Assembly (NCBI GenBank): GCA_016934955.1
Contig: JAFGRY010000017.1
Location: 97,108 to 161,107 of the forward strand
Direction of reading: 5' to 3'
Length of the DNA stretch: 64,000 nt
From: a bacterium
GTDB taxonomy: Bacteria; Zhuqueibacterota; QNDG01; JAGLOF01
Positions 63,985 to 64,000 of the stretch are shown here, piece after piece. The notes below the pieces were generated by a model. That model was not told the origin of the DNA, made no database searches, and saw only the letters and a list, made by a program, of their open reading frames with translations. A program made the position numbers and the translations under genes. Each line of letters starts with the position of its first letter. The first letter of the stretch is position 1.

Positions 63985-64000
63985 ATGGTCATTCACAAAC
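63985..64000 (+). CDS. Start of a CDS truncated by the window edge
   Basis: AGGAGGAAATCC immediately upstream of ATGGTCATTCACAAAC; only 5 codons visible. Confidence 0.35.

Overview
This 64 kb window looks like a chromosomal segment from an environmental Gram-negative bacterium. A TonB-dependent receptor and many signal-peptide and lipoprotein-type proteins support the Gram-negative call. I cannot assign a lineage from sequence alone. I saw no rRNA, tRNA, CRISPR array, prophage or transposase. From left to right the window contains: (i) a GH130-type enzyme next to a decayed carbohydrate locus with a truncated GH100-like glycosidase and a frameshifted GT4 glycosyltransferase; (ii) a signalling/RNA-binding/stress stretch (LuxR response regulator, degenerate receiver, B12-binding radical SAM protein, RRM protein, slipin, stand-alone KH protein, DUF1003, MgtC); (iii) an intact two-domain GT4 plus GH130 pair; (iv) a DUF2723/TPR membrane protein; (v) a GC-rich, predominantly + strand catabolic region with two Cys-type sulfatases, GH78, an NCS1-like permease, a sialate O-acetylesterase family protein, a GH106-like protein and a DUF2961/GH172-like protein, interrupted by an alpha/beta hydrolase - MarR/GNAT - subclass-B1-like metallo-beta-lactamase run, MscL with a zinc ribbon, and an S46 peptidase; (vi) tandem paralogous STAS-like small proteins, an FtsX-type permease and secreted hydrolases; (vii) a mostly minus-strand block with a class V aminotransferase, LytTR/LytS pair, ferredoxin-type protein, amidohydrolase and TonB receptor. 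The most noteworthy observations are the B1 metallo-beta-lactamase with all six zinc ligands in an apparent operon with a MarR-GNAT fusion, the decayed second copy of the GT4/GH130 module, a small membrane ORF translationally coupled to the NCS1 permease, a 10.7-copy heptanucleotide tandem repeat, and a dispersed CGAAA-rich intergenic repeat. I did not find a clear candidate for an entirely new system. The strongest candidates are family-level oddities. All family names come from motif recognition by eye, not from searches.
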